A DNA stretch of 54,512 nucleotides from Candidatus Hodarchaeota archaeon. Lineage in GTDB: Archaea; Asgardarchaeota; Heimdallarchaeia; Hodarchaeales; Hodarchaeaceae. The DNA lies in assembly GCA_016839785.1 (NCBI GenBank), contig JAEOTQ010000202.1, positions 1-54,512 of the forward strand. Reading direction: 5' to 3'. The position numbers and the translations under genes were made by a program. The notes under the pieces are model-generated. The model saw only the letters and a list, made by a program, of their open reading frames with translations. It searched no databases and had not been told where the DNA came from. Of the stretch, positions 17,909 through 26,193 are shown piece after piece (positions within the stretch are counted from its first letter, which is position 1; each line of letters starts with the position of its first letter).

Positions 17909-18684
17909 GTATCAAAGAAATTATTAAATTTGATATCAAACGGTCATTCTCATCCTTATTAGTAATATCCATATTGCCTATCTCATTACTACTCATTCTA
18001 GTTCTATATTTCTATTTAATATTCTCAGGAGCGATTTTAACAACATCTAATCAAAAGGAAATCTTATATCTTGTAGCACGTATGTTTGCTTTTATCCTCC
18101 AATTCATATTAAGTATTTACTCCATCATCGTAGGCACTTACCTCCTTGATGACTCATCTATGTCATTCATTATAACCAGTCTAGGTAGTAGGCGAAAACC
18201 ATATTTGGCACGTATTGTGAGCACTAGCGTATTGTTAACGTTAGTAAACATAACATTTCTGACAATTTTTTACTGCTTTTCCTTTATATTCATAACCCCC
18301 CCAAGTTTGGGTTTAATTCTTGTATTTTTTAGTGTAGGGTCAATGGACATTCTTACATTCTCTTCAATAACGTTTTTAGGGTATATTCTTATTAAAATGG
18401 TCGGAATACGTCCAGTACTATCATCTCTTGTTCCACTATCCATTTTATTTGTTCTTCCACAGTTTTTGTACAATGGAATTTCTGTAGGTATATTACCAAC
18501 CATTTTTTACTCCCTCACACTGCAATTTCATCTGTCTACTATAGCGAATTATTTAATTCCCTCCCCATATATTATTCCAGTAGCCACGGACTTATTACTA
18601 GTTTCATTGATAACAATTTCAATTTGTGTTGTATCTACATATGTTTCTGGTTTAGTATTAGCAAAATTTCTGGAGTATCAATAA
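17905..18684 (+). CDS. ABC transporter permease
   Basis: A 259-residue membrane protein with six hydrophobic segments, the usual layout of ABC-2-type export permeases. A first helix follows a short basic N-terminus (IKEIIKFDIKRSF), and a conserved-looking loop (SLGSRRKPYLARIVST) lies in the first half. It starts at TTG 17905, overlapping the ATPase stop by four bases, so the two are translationally coupled and form the transporter core. Whether it exports a lipid, peptide or drug cannot be told. The zinc-finger gene begins at the very next base after its stop. Confidence 0.7.
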   Translation: MSIKEIIKFDIKRSFSSLLVISILPISLLLILVLYFYLIFSGAILTTSNQKEILYLVARMFAFILQFILSIYSIIVGTYLLDDSSMSFIITSLGSRRKPYLARIVSTSVLLTLVNITFLTIFYCFSFIFITPPSLGLILVFFSVGSMDILTFSSITFLGYILIKMVGIRPVLSSLVPLSILFVLPQFLYNGISVGILPTIFYSLTLQFHLSTIANYLIPSPYIIPVATDLLLVSLITISICVVSTYVSGLVLAKFLEYQ

Positions 18685-19386
18685 ATGAACCATGTTCTAC
18701 ATTATAATCAAGTAAAGACTCAAATTTTAGCAAAGTCAGCTATATTGACACGCGAAACCGATAGCTTTCTGATTTTCTTCTTCATTTTCACTGTAGTCTT
18801 AATTACTATTTCATTTTTATCGATAAAAATTGTACCTTTAGTAAAATTCTTGCTAATTGGTGATATAAAAGAAGAAGAAAAGAATTTAATAATGAAAAGA
18901 GCTATTAAAGCCTTAACAGAGGGTAAAAATGTACGACTTGATCCAATATCAGAAAAACTAAAACTTACAGCAGTTAACACATTAAAACTTCTTAAACAGA
19001 ATATCCCTATGGAGATAAAGCAAGATAATCTTCTTGTTTCAACTTTCCCTTCATTTTCTTTACTGAAACTTCCAATTAAAAGCCAAGTTTGTGCTATTTG
19101 CTTAAATCCTATCCAAATTAATGTTTATCAACAGTGTATGACTTGTAATCGATTTTTTTGCTTGGATCATCATCACGAAACAATCGAGGCATCGAATCTA
19201 TGTCCCGACTGTTCTGGAAAGCTGGAATTTTTTCCTAAATGCTGTGATAACTGTGGATTGGAATTCGCTAACCTTTCACAACTACCTGATCTCCATAAGT
19301 GCCCATTCTGTAATTCAGAGGATATAATATCCCCATTTCAGGTCAAAGTTGAATTGAAACCAGATAGTTCATTAGAAGTTACTTAG
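18685..19386 (+). CDS. Membrane-anchored RING/zinc-ribbon protein
   Basis: A 233-residue protein with one membrane segment at about 28-57. A Lys/Glu-rich region at about 60-115 could be a small winged helix. Two zinc modules follow. The first has Cys136-x2-Cys139, Cys151-x2-Cys154, Cys159, His162-164 and Cys173-x2-Cys176, a RING/B-box-like layout. The second has Cys187-x2-Cys190 and Cys206-x2-Cys209, a zinc ribbon. The zinc part is predicted to face the cytoplasm. Its ATG abuts the permease stop, so it is the last gene of the ABC operon. It could regulate or scaffold the transporter. A RING-type ubiquitin ligase is conceivable but no partner genes are present. Confidence 0.65.
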   Translation: MNHVLHYNQVKTQILAKSAILTRETDSFLIFFFIFTVVLITISFLSIKIVPLVKFLLIGDIKEEEKNLIMKRAIKALTEGKNVRLDPISEKLKLTAVNTLKLLKQNIPMEIKQDNLLVSTFPSFSLLKLPIKSQVCAICLNPIQINVYQQCMTCNRFFCLDHHHETIEASNLCPDCSGKLEFFPKCCDNCGLEFANLSQLPDLHKCPFCNSEDIISPFQVKVELKPDSSLEVT

Positions 19387-19640
19387 AATATCTCATCTCA
19401 ATCAACATGATCATTTCAAAAGTCAAACTAAGATCGTTCAATGACTGTATGTATATTTCCTTAATTCAGCTATTTTCTTCGATTAGCTGTTTCGTAATAA
19501 ATTCGATTTTCTTGTCACATTGACTTAAGATTGTGGATAGACATTTCTAATCGTGAGTATAATCTGTGTTTTTTGTTTAACAATCGTTAAAAAAACTATC
19601 GTGAAGAACGTACATAGTCATTATTTAGAGGTTCATTTAC

Positions 19641-20888
19641 GTGAAAGTCTTTTTAGATAATAACGCGAGCACAAGAGTCGATGATGCCGTATTGGAAGCG
19701 ATGACACCATTTTTTACAGAGATAATAAGCCCCCCCAGCTCTGAATATGGAAATTCATTTGGAGTTGAAGCCCAAGAAGCCTTGAGTAATGCCAGAGAAA
19801 TCATTGCAAACAAACTAAACGTTGATACTTCGGAAATTATATTCACTTCAGGACAGGCCGAATCAAATAATACCGCTTTGAAAGGTTTTGCATTAGCAAA
19901 TGAGAAATCTGATTCTAAACTTATTTTAGCCTCAGCAGTATCACATTCTACTGTAATGGATCCTTTAAAATCTTTAGTTAAACATCATGGATTTGAATTA
20001 GAACTTATAGAAGTCAACAAAGAAGGGTTTATAAAACACGATCATTTACGTCAGTTGTTAAAGAAGAAACCCTTATTAGTTACCATACCACATGGGAATG
20101 TGGAAATTGGAACAATAGAGGATATTAATATCATAGCAAACATATGTCATGAAAACGATGTTAAATTGCATGTTGATATGACATATTCCTTCTGTAAAAT
20201 AGAAACAGATGCGTCTGTTGTTGATATGGCGACAATTGCCAGTCACCTTATTCATGGTCCAAAAGGTGTTGGTGCTCTTTATCTGAGAAAGAAACAGAGA
20301 CTACGTCCATTAATAGATGGTGGTTTTCAGGAAAACAGGAAACGAGCTGGTACCGAGAACATTCCTGGAATTGTTGGATTTGCTGAAGCGGTTAAACAGT
20401 TCACACCTGAAGTCATTTCTAAAATTACCGAGTTAAGGGATTATACACAGGAATTATTTAACAAAAACTTAACTGAATTTTCAATCACTGGGGCCAAGGA
20501 TAAGAATAAGCGTTTACCTGGGCATTTTTCTGCGGTTATTAGCTATGTTGAGGGTGAATCAATTTTATTGTACCTGGATATGTTAAATTTTATGGTAGCA
20601 ACTGGATCAGCATGCTCATCCAAACAACTCAAAGCAAGTCACGTCTTATCAGCTATTGGCCTTCCAACTGAAATTAGCCATGGCAGTATTCGCCTTGGTT
20701 TAAGTAAATATAATGAAAAGGAACAACTTGATGAATTTATTGTGCAACTAGGCCAGATCGTTGAGAGATTGCGAGCAATGAGTCCAGTAGATCAAGATTT
20801 TATGCGTGAGTGGAAAGAAATGAAAGAAAACGGCGAATATACTGAAGAAGACCATCACCATCACGATGATGACGAATCGGAGGAATAA
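19641..20888 (+). CDS. IscS/NifS-like protein with Leu in place of the PLP lysine
   Basis: A 415-residue fold-type I protein clearly related to cysteine desulfurases IscS/NifS. Conserved parts include FLDNNAST at the N-terminus, the His of the VSHST motif (His102), HVD with Asp179, GPKGVGALYLR and the active-site Cys loop ATGSACSS (Cys325). However, the lysine that binds PLP in the canonical H-K-I-x-G-P-K-G motif is replaced: the sequence reads SHLIHGPKG, with Leu203. The usual Gln after HVDAxQ is Tyr182. It is therefore unlikely to be an ordinary desulfurase. Archaeoglobus fulgidus IscS is a known case of a lysine-less IscS that still binds IscU. Start is GTG with upstream tagagg. An acidic, His-rich tail (EEDHHHHDDDESEE) may bind metal. 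IscU and TusA-like genes follow. Confidence 0.85.
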   Translation: MKVFLDNNASTRVDDAVLEAMTPFFTEIISPPSSEYGNSFGVEAQEALSNAREIIANKLNVDTSEIIFTSGQAESNNTALKGFALANEKSDSKLILASAVSHSTVMDPLKSLVKHHGFELELIEVNKEGFIKHDHLRQLLKKKPLLVTIPHGNVEIGTIEDINIIANICHENDVKLHVDMTYSFCKIETDASVVDMATIASHLIHGPKGVGALYLRKKQRLRPLIDGGFQENRKRAGTENIPGIVGFAEAVKQFTPEVISKITELRDYTQELFNKNLTEFSITGAKDKNKRLPGHFSAVISYVEGESILLYLDMLNFMVATGSACSSKQLKASHVLSAIGLPTEISHGSIRLGLSKYNEKEQLDEFIVQLGQIVERLRAMSPVDQDFMREWKEMKENGEYTEEDHHHHDDDESEE

Positions 20889-20892
20889 ACAA

Positions 20893-21294
20893 ATGGGTAT
20901 GTATACAAAAGAAGTTATGGATTTATTCTTAAAACCAGAGAACATGGGCGAAATTGAAGATGCTAGTGCTATCGGAAAAGTCGGCAATCCCGTCTGTGGA
21001 GATATCATGTGGGTTTATCTCAAAATTGATGAACAAGACATTATTCAGGATGTGAAAGTGAAGACTTTTGGTTGCGTTGCAGCAATTGCTACAAGTTCTA
21101 AAACTACAATGATCATCAAAGGAATGACAATTAAAGACGCATATAAGGTTACAAAGAAGCAGGTTGCAGAGGAACTTGGTGGGTTACCAAAAACCAAGAT
21201 GCATTGTTCAAATTTAGCTGTCGATGCAGTTCAACGTGCCATTCAAGACTACCTCAAAAAAACTGGCAGATCTCTTGATGAATTGGAGAGCTAG
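20893..21294 (+). CDS. iscU: Fe-S cluster scaffold IscU
   Basis: A 133-residue IscU/NifU-N scaffold on which [2Fe-2S] clusters are assembled before transfer. The three ligand cysteines and the assembly Asp are all present: NPVCGD, FGCVAA and MHCSNL. Length and overall sequence fit the family. The ATG at 20893 is preferred over an earlier in-frame ATG that overlaps the IscS-like gene, because it follows cggaggaataa and matches the family N-terminus (MGMYTKEVMDLF). The gap to the IscS-like stop is four bases and to the TusA-like start is eight, so the three form one operon. Unlike its IscS partner, this protein looks fully functional. Confidence 0.9.
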   Translation: MGMYTKEVMDLFLKPENMGEIEDASAIGKVGNPVCGDIMWVYLKIDEQDIIQDVKVKTFGCVAAIATSSKTTMIIKGMTIKDAYKVTKKQVAEELGGLPKTKMHCSNLAVDAVQRAIQDYLKKTGRSLDELES

Positions 21295-21302
21295 AAACCA
21301 AA

Positions 21303-21557
21303 ATGCCTGAATCGAAGGAAAATCTTATTATCGACATAACAGGATTCAAATGTCCAGTTCCATTAATAAAAACTCGCAGAGCTGTCAAACAATCACCCGA
21401 TAATCAAATCATAAAGTTTATTGGATCCAAAGAAGAAGAAATTTCACGAAAAGAGATTTTAGTCGCTTTAGAGTCAATGAAGCAACCAATCATCAATGTG
21501 GAAATTGACAATTCCACAGGTAATTGGCAAATTATAACGAAAAAACAGAGTACTTGA
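21303..21557 (+). CDS. TusA-like sulfur carrier protein
   Basis: An 84-residue protein of the TusA/SirA/YeeD family, small cytoplasmic sulfur carriers that hold a persulfide on a cysteine. The hallmark CPxP motif is present (GFKCPVPLIKTRRAV, Cys at about residue 18) after a short beta strand (LIIDITGF). It is the third gene of the IscS-like/IscU operon. If the IscS-like protein cannot release sulfur, TusA could be the route by which sulfur reaches IscU, but this is speculation from gene order. Confidence 0.85.
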   Translation: MPESKENLIIDITGFKCPVPLIKTRRAVKQSPDNQIIKFIGSKEEEISRKEILVALESMKQPIINVEIDNSTGNWQIITKKQST

Positions 21558-21770
21558 AATTTGTTTTAATAGCTCTCTAAGAGATTTTCTACTAGTATTT
21601 TCTAGCAGATATGTACAAAATTAATTTATTTCGAGTTCTTTTCCTTAGCTTAGTTTCTTCAGGCATCTAGTGTTAAACGGATGAGGGATTGGAGAATTTC
21701 AATTTGTAAACAAATAAATAGCTATTTCTGTTGGACAAAGCCTAATAGAGAAAACATTAGTTGTTACACA

Positions 21771-22607
21771 ATGGACGACCTTGTTGTTTTTGGATTAATT
21801 GTTTTATCAATAATAAGGGTTTTTGGATTTTTAATATCTTTAGACTTTTACGTGAACCTACGAAACAATCGGTACATATTTCTCATATTAGGCTGGTTTT
21901 GTTGGTTTCTAGCTGGATTATTTCCATTAATTGCAGATTTTACTATTGAATCTTTCTTAACGGAATTCTTTATAGTTCTCAATGGGATGTTTGTCACCTT
22001 AGGGGCTTTCCTTATCGTTCTCGGTATTACAAATGTGTTTCGTTCCTATCAACCAAGATTAGTTATTAGTATCATTGCTTTCCTGGTAATTCTTCCAGTG
22101 ATAGTAAATTTAAGTGGAGGAAACAAGCTAGTTAGCATAATTTCATCAATCATTGTATTTTTTTCTTATTTCATTATCATGATTCTTGATTCTTTGGTAG
22201 GAGAAGATTTCAAAGAAAAGGTGGGAAACTCACATAAATGGTTTATCTTCTTACGAGTAGTAGTTGTTCTTCAGATACTAATTATGATTTATGCCATTTT
22301 CAAAGGAGGTTCATTCGGTCTTTATGATTCTTCAGATGCATTACTCATAATTCTCAATTATGGAGTAGGGATCGCACTTTCTCTGGTCATTGTCATATTA
22401 ATGATCCATTTTGAACACTCGGTTACAACTTTCCAGAAGGATTATCTAAAGGATACTTTCACCCACGATTTAGGAAATATTCTACAAATAATTAGTAGCG
22501 CAACAGAAATGCTCGAAGTTCCTGACGATTCACGAGAAAAATCTGAACTTATATTGAAAAAAAGTAATGAAGCGTCTAAATTGATTAATAAGATTAAAAA
22601 TTTATGA
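21771..22607 (+). CDS. Membrane protein ending in a histidine-kinase DHp domain, no ATPase domain
   Basis: A 278-residue protein with about seven hydrophobic segments over residues 1-210, followed by a cytoplasmic helical hairpin. The hairpin carries the phosphoacceptor H-box of sensor kinases (FTHDLGNILQIISSATEML, His at about 232) and the second helix (ELILKKSNEASKLINKIKNL). It stops there: no N, G1, F or G2 boxes of a HATPase_c domain follow, and only 39 bases separate it from the next gene. The protein could dimerise and perhaps be phosphorylated in trans, but cannot autophosphorylate alone. An upstream in-frame ATG (21681) would add 30 residues with no helix; 21771 is preferred because the first membrane helix follows at once. 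It is paired with the receiver gene at 22647. Confidence 0.7.
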   Translation: MDDLVVFGLIVLSIIRVFGFLISLDFYVNLRNNRYIFLILGWFCWFLAGLFPLIADFTIESFLTEFFIVLNGMFVTLGAFLIVLGITNVFRSYQPRLVISIIAFLVILPVIVNLSGGNKLVSIISSIIVFFSYFIIMILDSLVGEDFKEKVGNSHKWFIFLRVVVVLQILIMIYAIFKGGSFGLYDSSDALLIILNYGVGIALSLVIVILMIHFEHSVTTFQKDYLKDTFTHDLGNILQIISSATEMLEVPDDSREKSELILKKSNEASKLINKIKNL

Positions 22608-22646
22608 AAATCTGAATATAATTGAAAAATTAATTGAGGAGTTACC

Positions 22647-23000
22647 ATGGCATCAGTTTTAATCGTTGATGACGACCCAGATATCGTCACCCTGTTTCAG
22701 GAATTCATAACTCTCAGGGGACATACTATTCTCGGTAAAGCCTCTGATGGAGAAGAAGCACTTGAGCTTCTTCAAAGCTTTGAATCCCTCCCTGATGTCA
22801 TTTTTATGAATCATCGTATGCCCCAGATGACAGGATTAGAGGCTTCAAAAATTATTTTTAGAATGTATCCAACATGTAAGATTATTTTCATAAGTGCCGA
22901 TCAAAATGTCAAAAGCTCGGCCTTAGACGCTGGAGCTCAAGCATTCTTAGTAAAACCAATAAGTTTCACAAAAATCTTAGCACTTCTTGATGAAATCTAG
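22647..23000 (+). CDS. Stand-alone receiver domain with Asn at the phosphoacceptor site
   Basis: A 117-residue CheY-like receiver domain with no output domain. Acidic residues Asp8-10 (IVDDDP), the conserved Ser83 (FISADQ) and Lys103 (LVKPIS) are in place. The Asp that is normally phosphorylated is Asn55 (PDVIFMNHRMPQMTG; the codon is AAT). Such a domain would be a pseudo-receiver that binds a partner without phosphate, or would act constitutively. It is 39 bases after the DHp-only membrane protein on the same strand, with gagg before the ATG, so the two are very likely expressed together. Confidence 0.8.
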   Translation: MASVLIVDDDPDIVTLFQEFITLRGHTILGKASDGEEALELLQSFESLPDVIFMNHRMPQMTGLEASKIIFRMYPTCKIIFISADQNVKSSALDAGAQAFLVKPISFTKILALLDEI

Positions 23001-23053
23001 CGCAATCTTCATTCTACCATGATAAAAAAGAAAAAAGAAAGGATTGGAGGATT

Positions 23054-23869
23054 TTAGAGGAGAGGTCTAAAAAATACTATAAATGAAGCTCCTGAATACA
23101 AAACAAAATCCACCACTAGAAGTGTTATTAATGTCGAAGCGGGAATTAGAATGTTGTCTAAATCTGCGGGAGAAAAGGCTTCTACTACCATTCCCACAAA
23201 ACAACAAGAAATAATTACAATTAATATTTCTAGTAACTCTACTCCGGGATCAGCGAGAACAGGGGTATCTAATGCTCCTAATACGCCTAGAAAGATCCAA
23301 AATAAGAGTGATCCTAATAATGCGATAACAAAGAACCCTAGTGATCCTTCTAATGTTTTTTCTCTTCCCAAAGTTGTGTATTTACGTGAACCAAAACGTT
23401 TACCTATGTACGGAGCAATTCCATCTCCCCATCCTACAACAGCCATCATGAGGAATCCCGCGTAAGATCCAAAGAAGATTGTACCTGCGATCATCATGAT
23501 AATTGTAAAGTATAATGTCCCTTTGAGGAGCTCCCGAGGATCACCTGTACGAGACATCGTTTTTACATCTTTATCATCAGGAGAACCACGGTACCCTTTA
23601 TATAAAAACGTAAAGAAGAAAAGTAAAGGTACGGCAATGTTAAACAAGGAGGTAATCCCATCAGAAGTATCAATAAACAACCAAATCCAAATAAATGAAC
23701 CAGCAGCAATGTGAATAACTTTTCTGCTGAGATCAGAAGAAAGTTTCCCATTCGTGACCATTTTTTCCATTAACAAGATGATTCCTTGAACGTAAACCAG
23801 TGCAACGACTACACCGATGATAAAATTCCATATCAAGGGATCATTTGGCATTAGTGTAATAAAACCCAT
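23054..23869 (-). CDS. CTP-dependent prenol/lipid kinase-like membrane protein (phytol/dolichol kinase family)
   Basis: A 271-residue membrane protein with about seven helices. The region RKVIHIAAG near residue 50 and the motif GWGDGIAPYIGKRFGSRKY followed by REKTLEGSLGFF are hallmarks of the phytol kinase / dolichol kinase / CDP-diglyceride synthase superfamily, where they bind CTP and metal. In archaea such proteins phosphorylate isoprenoid alcohols or make CDP-archaeol. The kinase-like motif order favours a polyprenol or geranylgeraniol kinase, but the substrate is not certain. A second Met seven residues in could be the start. It is a single gene, convergent with the receiver gene. Confidence 0.75.
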   Translation of the reverse strand: MGFITLMPNDPLIWNFIIGVVVALVYVQGIILLMEKMVTNGKLSSDLSRKVIHIAAGSFIWIWLFIDTSDGITSLFNIAVPLLFFFTFLYKGYRGSPDDKDVKTMSRTGDPRELLKGTLYFTIIMMIAGTIFFGSYAGFLMMAVVGWGDGIAPYIGKRFGSRKYTTLGREKTLEGSLGFFVIALLGSLLFWIFLGVLGALDTPVLADPGVELLEILIVIISCCFVGMVVEAFSPADLDNILIPASTLITLLVVDFVLYSGASFIVFFRPLL

Positions 23870-24108
23870 TTTATCCTATCCTATTGGCATTTTGATGTAA
23901 GTAGCACATTTTTTCCTCTATTACTAGAAAAAGTTTTTGGTAAATTGGATGGTGCAGAAATATTTACACTTTAAAGGAGAACTTTGGTTTTTCCTTGTAT
24001 TCGATAAGAATTCTGTTAATGTTCATATTATCAAAAAATGCATAAAATCAATCTAGGTGTCACTTGACTTAAAAGGGGAATATAAGGAAATTTCAGAAGA
24101 CTATTACT

Positions 24109-26169
24109 TTAAAATTGTATTTCCTTGAAGTAAGATAGAATCTTTCTTTTTTGGCTTTCTAAGTCAGAATTTTTCTTGTTATCACTAATCTGGAACTGAT
24201 CCAAGATGTATTCCAGCTCTCTGTAAGTTAAATTATACGTTCTAGCCACCAAAGCGTCAAGGAATGCACGCTTCTGGGAATATGTTATTTCTGAAAATTT
24301 CATTTCTCCTGACGTTATATCTCGGTTGATCTCAGGAACCTCACAATATATAGCCCTAACTAGTGCTACTATCTCTGAATAGGTATCACCTTTTTTATTT
24401 CTCGGAAGAGGCATATCACGAATGATAAACATATTTAAATTTTGAGAAACCTTGAGTCGGAGCAGATAGTCAAATACAAAACTATTAAAAATTCCTAGTA
24501 AATACAGAAGCTCACTAATTCTCATTAATTTTTGATTCGATTTGTTAAAATTCTTCACATACAGAATTGAATTACTACAGCAACTATTTGCAGGGATCAA
24601 TGTTGCTATCATCGTTCTCCTATTGGTACTCGCAGCAATAGCTCTAAAACCGATTCTAACTTGTCTATATTCTAAATAATCATTGTGATATTTCTTCTTC
24701 AATTCTGATTTTTCGATCCAATATCGTGGTTTTTTATATTGGTGAGTAAATTGCTCAATCATTTTCCCCTCATATATAGGTAACCCTTTGCTATCCGCAT
24801 TGAACAGATGACTGTCAATTGTGACGTCTAATTCCCTTGAAAATACAATTTCTGAAAAACCAGATATCGATTCTGTAAGAACTGGATATTGGTACATCTT
24901 TTCGGTGATTTTAATATCAAGATTATTCTTGAACTCAATAATTGACCAAGCACTTGGGGAAAAACGTTTAATCTTCTCCCATGAAACTGTCAGAGTTTCA
25001 CATTGGTCCTGATTCAAAAATTCAGGATTCCTTTGCATAAAAGTAGTCTGAAAATTTGTTGTTTTCGTTTGATTTTTCCGAAATATCAAAATATCAAACT
25101 TAAATGATTTATGAATTGATGGAAATATTCCTTGTCTATTTTCAAATGAATAAAGCACTGTAACTTCATTTTCTTCAAAAATAAGTTTCCTTAAACCCTT
25201 AGTTCCAGCATCACTATGAATTCCAGATGGAAGAATAATTCCACATACACCATTCTCCGTTAACAAGAAAAAAATTCGTTCTAGGAATAATTTATAAAGA
25301 TTTAGATCCCCACTGACTCTCCTCGTATCCCTCCCTACTTGAATCAAACCAGATTGGAATCGATAGTATTTTCGATAATATTCAGACTGCTTTTTAATAT
25401 TAGATTCATAATTTATCCATTTAGGATAAATCGTATGATCAGATTTTAATCTCTCAATAATTTTTTGCGCTTCTTGTTTGTCTACTCGATATTTAGAGAG
25501 GTATGGATCATATTGAGAAAAAAACTCCTTTTCTAATGGTTTTAGAATATTCCAGGGTGGATTTCCGACACACACAGTAAATCCTAGACCTTGTGCAATG
25601 TCAGGAAATTCTTCAGGCCAATTGAACATAGGAAATTGTTGTATTGGAGGGGGCTTTTCTCCTATAAAGCTTCTTCCAATAAGCGTATTACCTATCTTTA
25701 CATGCAATTTAAGTTTTGAAACGACTATTTGTGCGTCAATTTCCTTGTTATTATCGTATGCAAGACGAGCTAGATTTTCACGACATAATTTGACAGCTTT
25801 TTCAGAAATATCCACACCGAAAAGATTGTTTTTTACGATTTCCAAACGAATTTGATCGACTGGTTTCTTCTGTACCCCCAATTCAATTAGAGAGATATGA
25901 AGTTTTAATAGAACATCAAATGAAGTCTGAAGAAAAAACCCTACACCCACTGCAGGATCTAAAATTCTAATTCCTTCAATAAGAGTTAATGCTTTGTCAT
26001 ATGTCTCGGGTGGAAGATCAGTAAACACGAGTATACCTTGTATCTTTGATTTGCGGTTCAGATGATCAAGAATAAATGTATGGATTGTAGTCCTACAAAT
26101 AAATTCAACCAAAATCCTTGGTGTATATACCACTCCCAAGTCTTTGTGATCTTGGGAAAGAAGTGTCAT
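24109..26169 (-). CDS. Solitary Eco57I-like adenine-specific DNA methyltransferase
   Basis: A 686-residue N6-adenine methyltransferase of the Eco57I/type IIG class. It begins with the typical VYTPRILVEFICR segment. The SAM-binding motif I is at residue 71 (DPAVGVGFF), and catalytic motif IV is NPPW at 203-206. A long C-terminal half from about 430 probably recognises the DNA target. There is no nuclease motif at the N-terminus where type IIG enzymes carry it, and no nuclease gene next door. It may be an orphan methyltransferase, the modification part of a scattered system, or a relic of one. The next gene upstream, corA, ends 24 bases before its start, so they may be co-transcribed. Confidence 0.8.
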   Translation of the reverse strand: MTLLSQDHKDLGVVYTPRILVEFICRTTIHTFILDHLNRKSKIQGILVFTDLPPETYDKALTLIEGIRILDPAVGVGFFLQTSFDVLLKLHISLIELGVQKKPVDQIRLEIVKNNLFGVDISEKAVKLCRENLARLAYDNNKEIDAQIVVSKLKLHVKIGNTLIGRSFIGEKPPPIQQFPMFNWPEEFPDIAQGLGFTVCVGNPPWNILKPLEKEFFSQYDPYLSKYRVDKQEAQKIIERLKSDHTIYPKWINYESNIKKQSEYYRKYYRFQSGLIQVGRDTRRVSGDLNLYKLFLERIFFLLTENGVCGIILPSGIHSDAGTKGLRKLIFEENEVTVLYSFENRQGIFPSIHKSFKFDILIFRKNQTKTTNFQTTFMQRNPEFLNQDQCETLTVSWEKIKRFSPSAWSIIEFKNNLDIKITEKMYQYPVLTESISGFSEIVFSRELDVTIDSHLFNADSKGLPIYEGKMIEQFTHQYKKPRYWIEKSELKKKYHNDYLEYRQVRIGFRAIAASTNRRTMIATLIPANSCCSNSILYVKNFNKSNQKLMRISELLYLLGIFNSFVFDYLLRLKVSQNLNMFIIRDMPLPRNKKGDTYSEIVALVRAIYCEVPEINRDITSGEMKFSEITYSQKRAFLDALVARTYNLTYRELEYILDQFQISDNKKNSDLESQKRKILSYFKEIQF

Positions 26170-26193
26170 CGGTCTTGTGACTCACAACAATTG

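Noticed and set aside
23151..23714. Plus-strand open frames opposite the lipid-kinase-like gene
   Set aside because: Mirror frames of a well-supported membrane-protein gene, rich in Ser, Asn and Thr as expected for antisense of hydrophobic codons.
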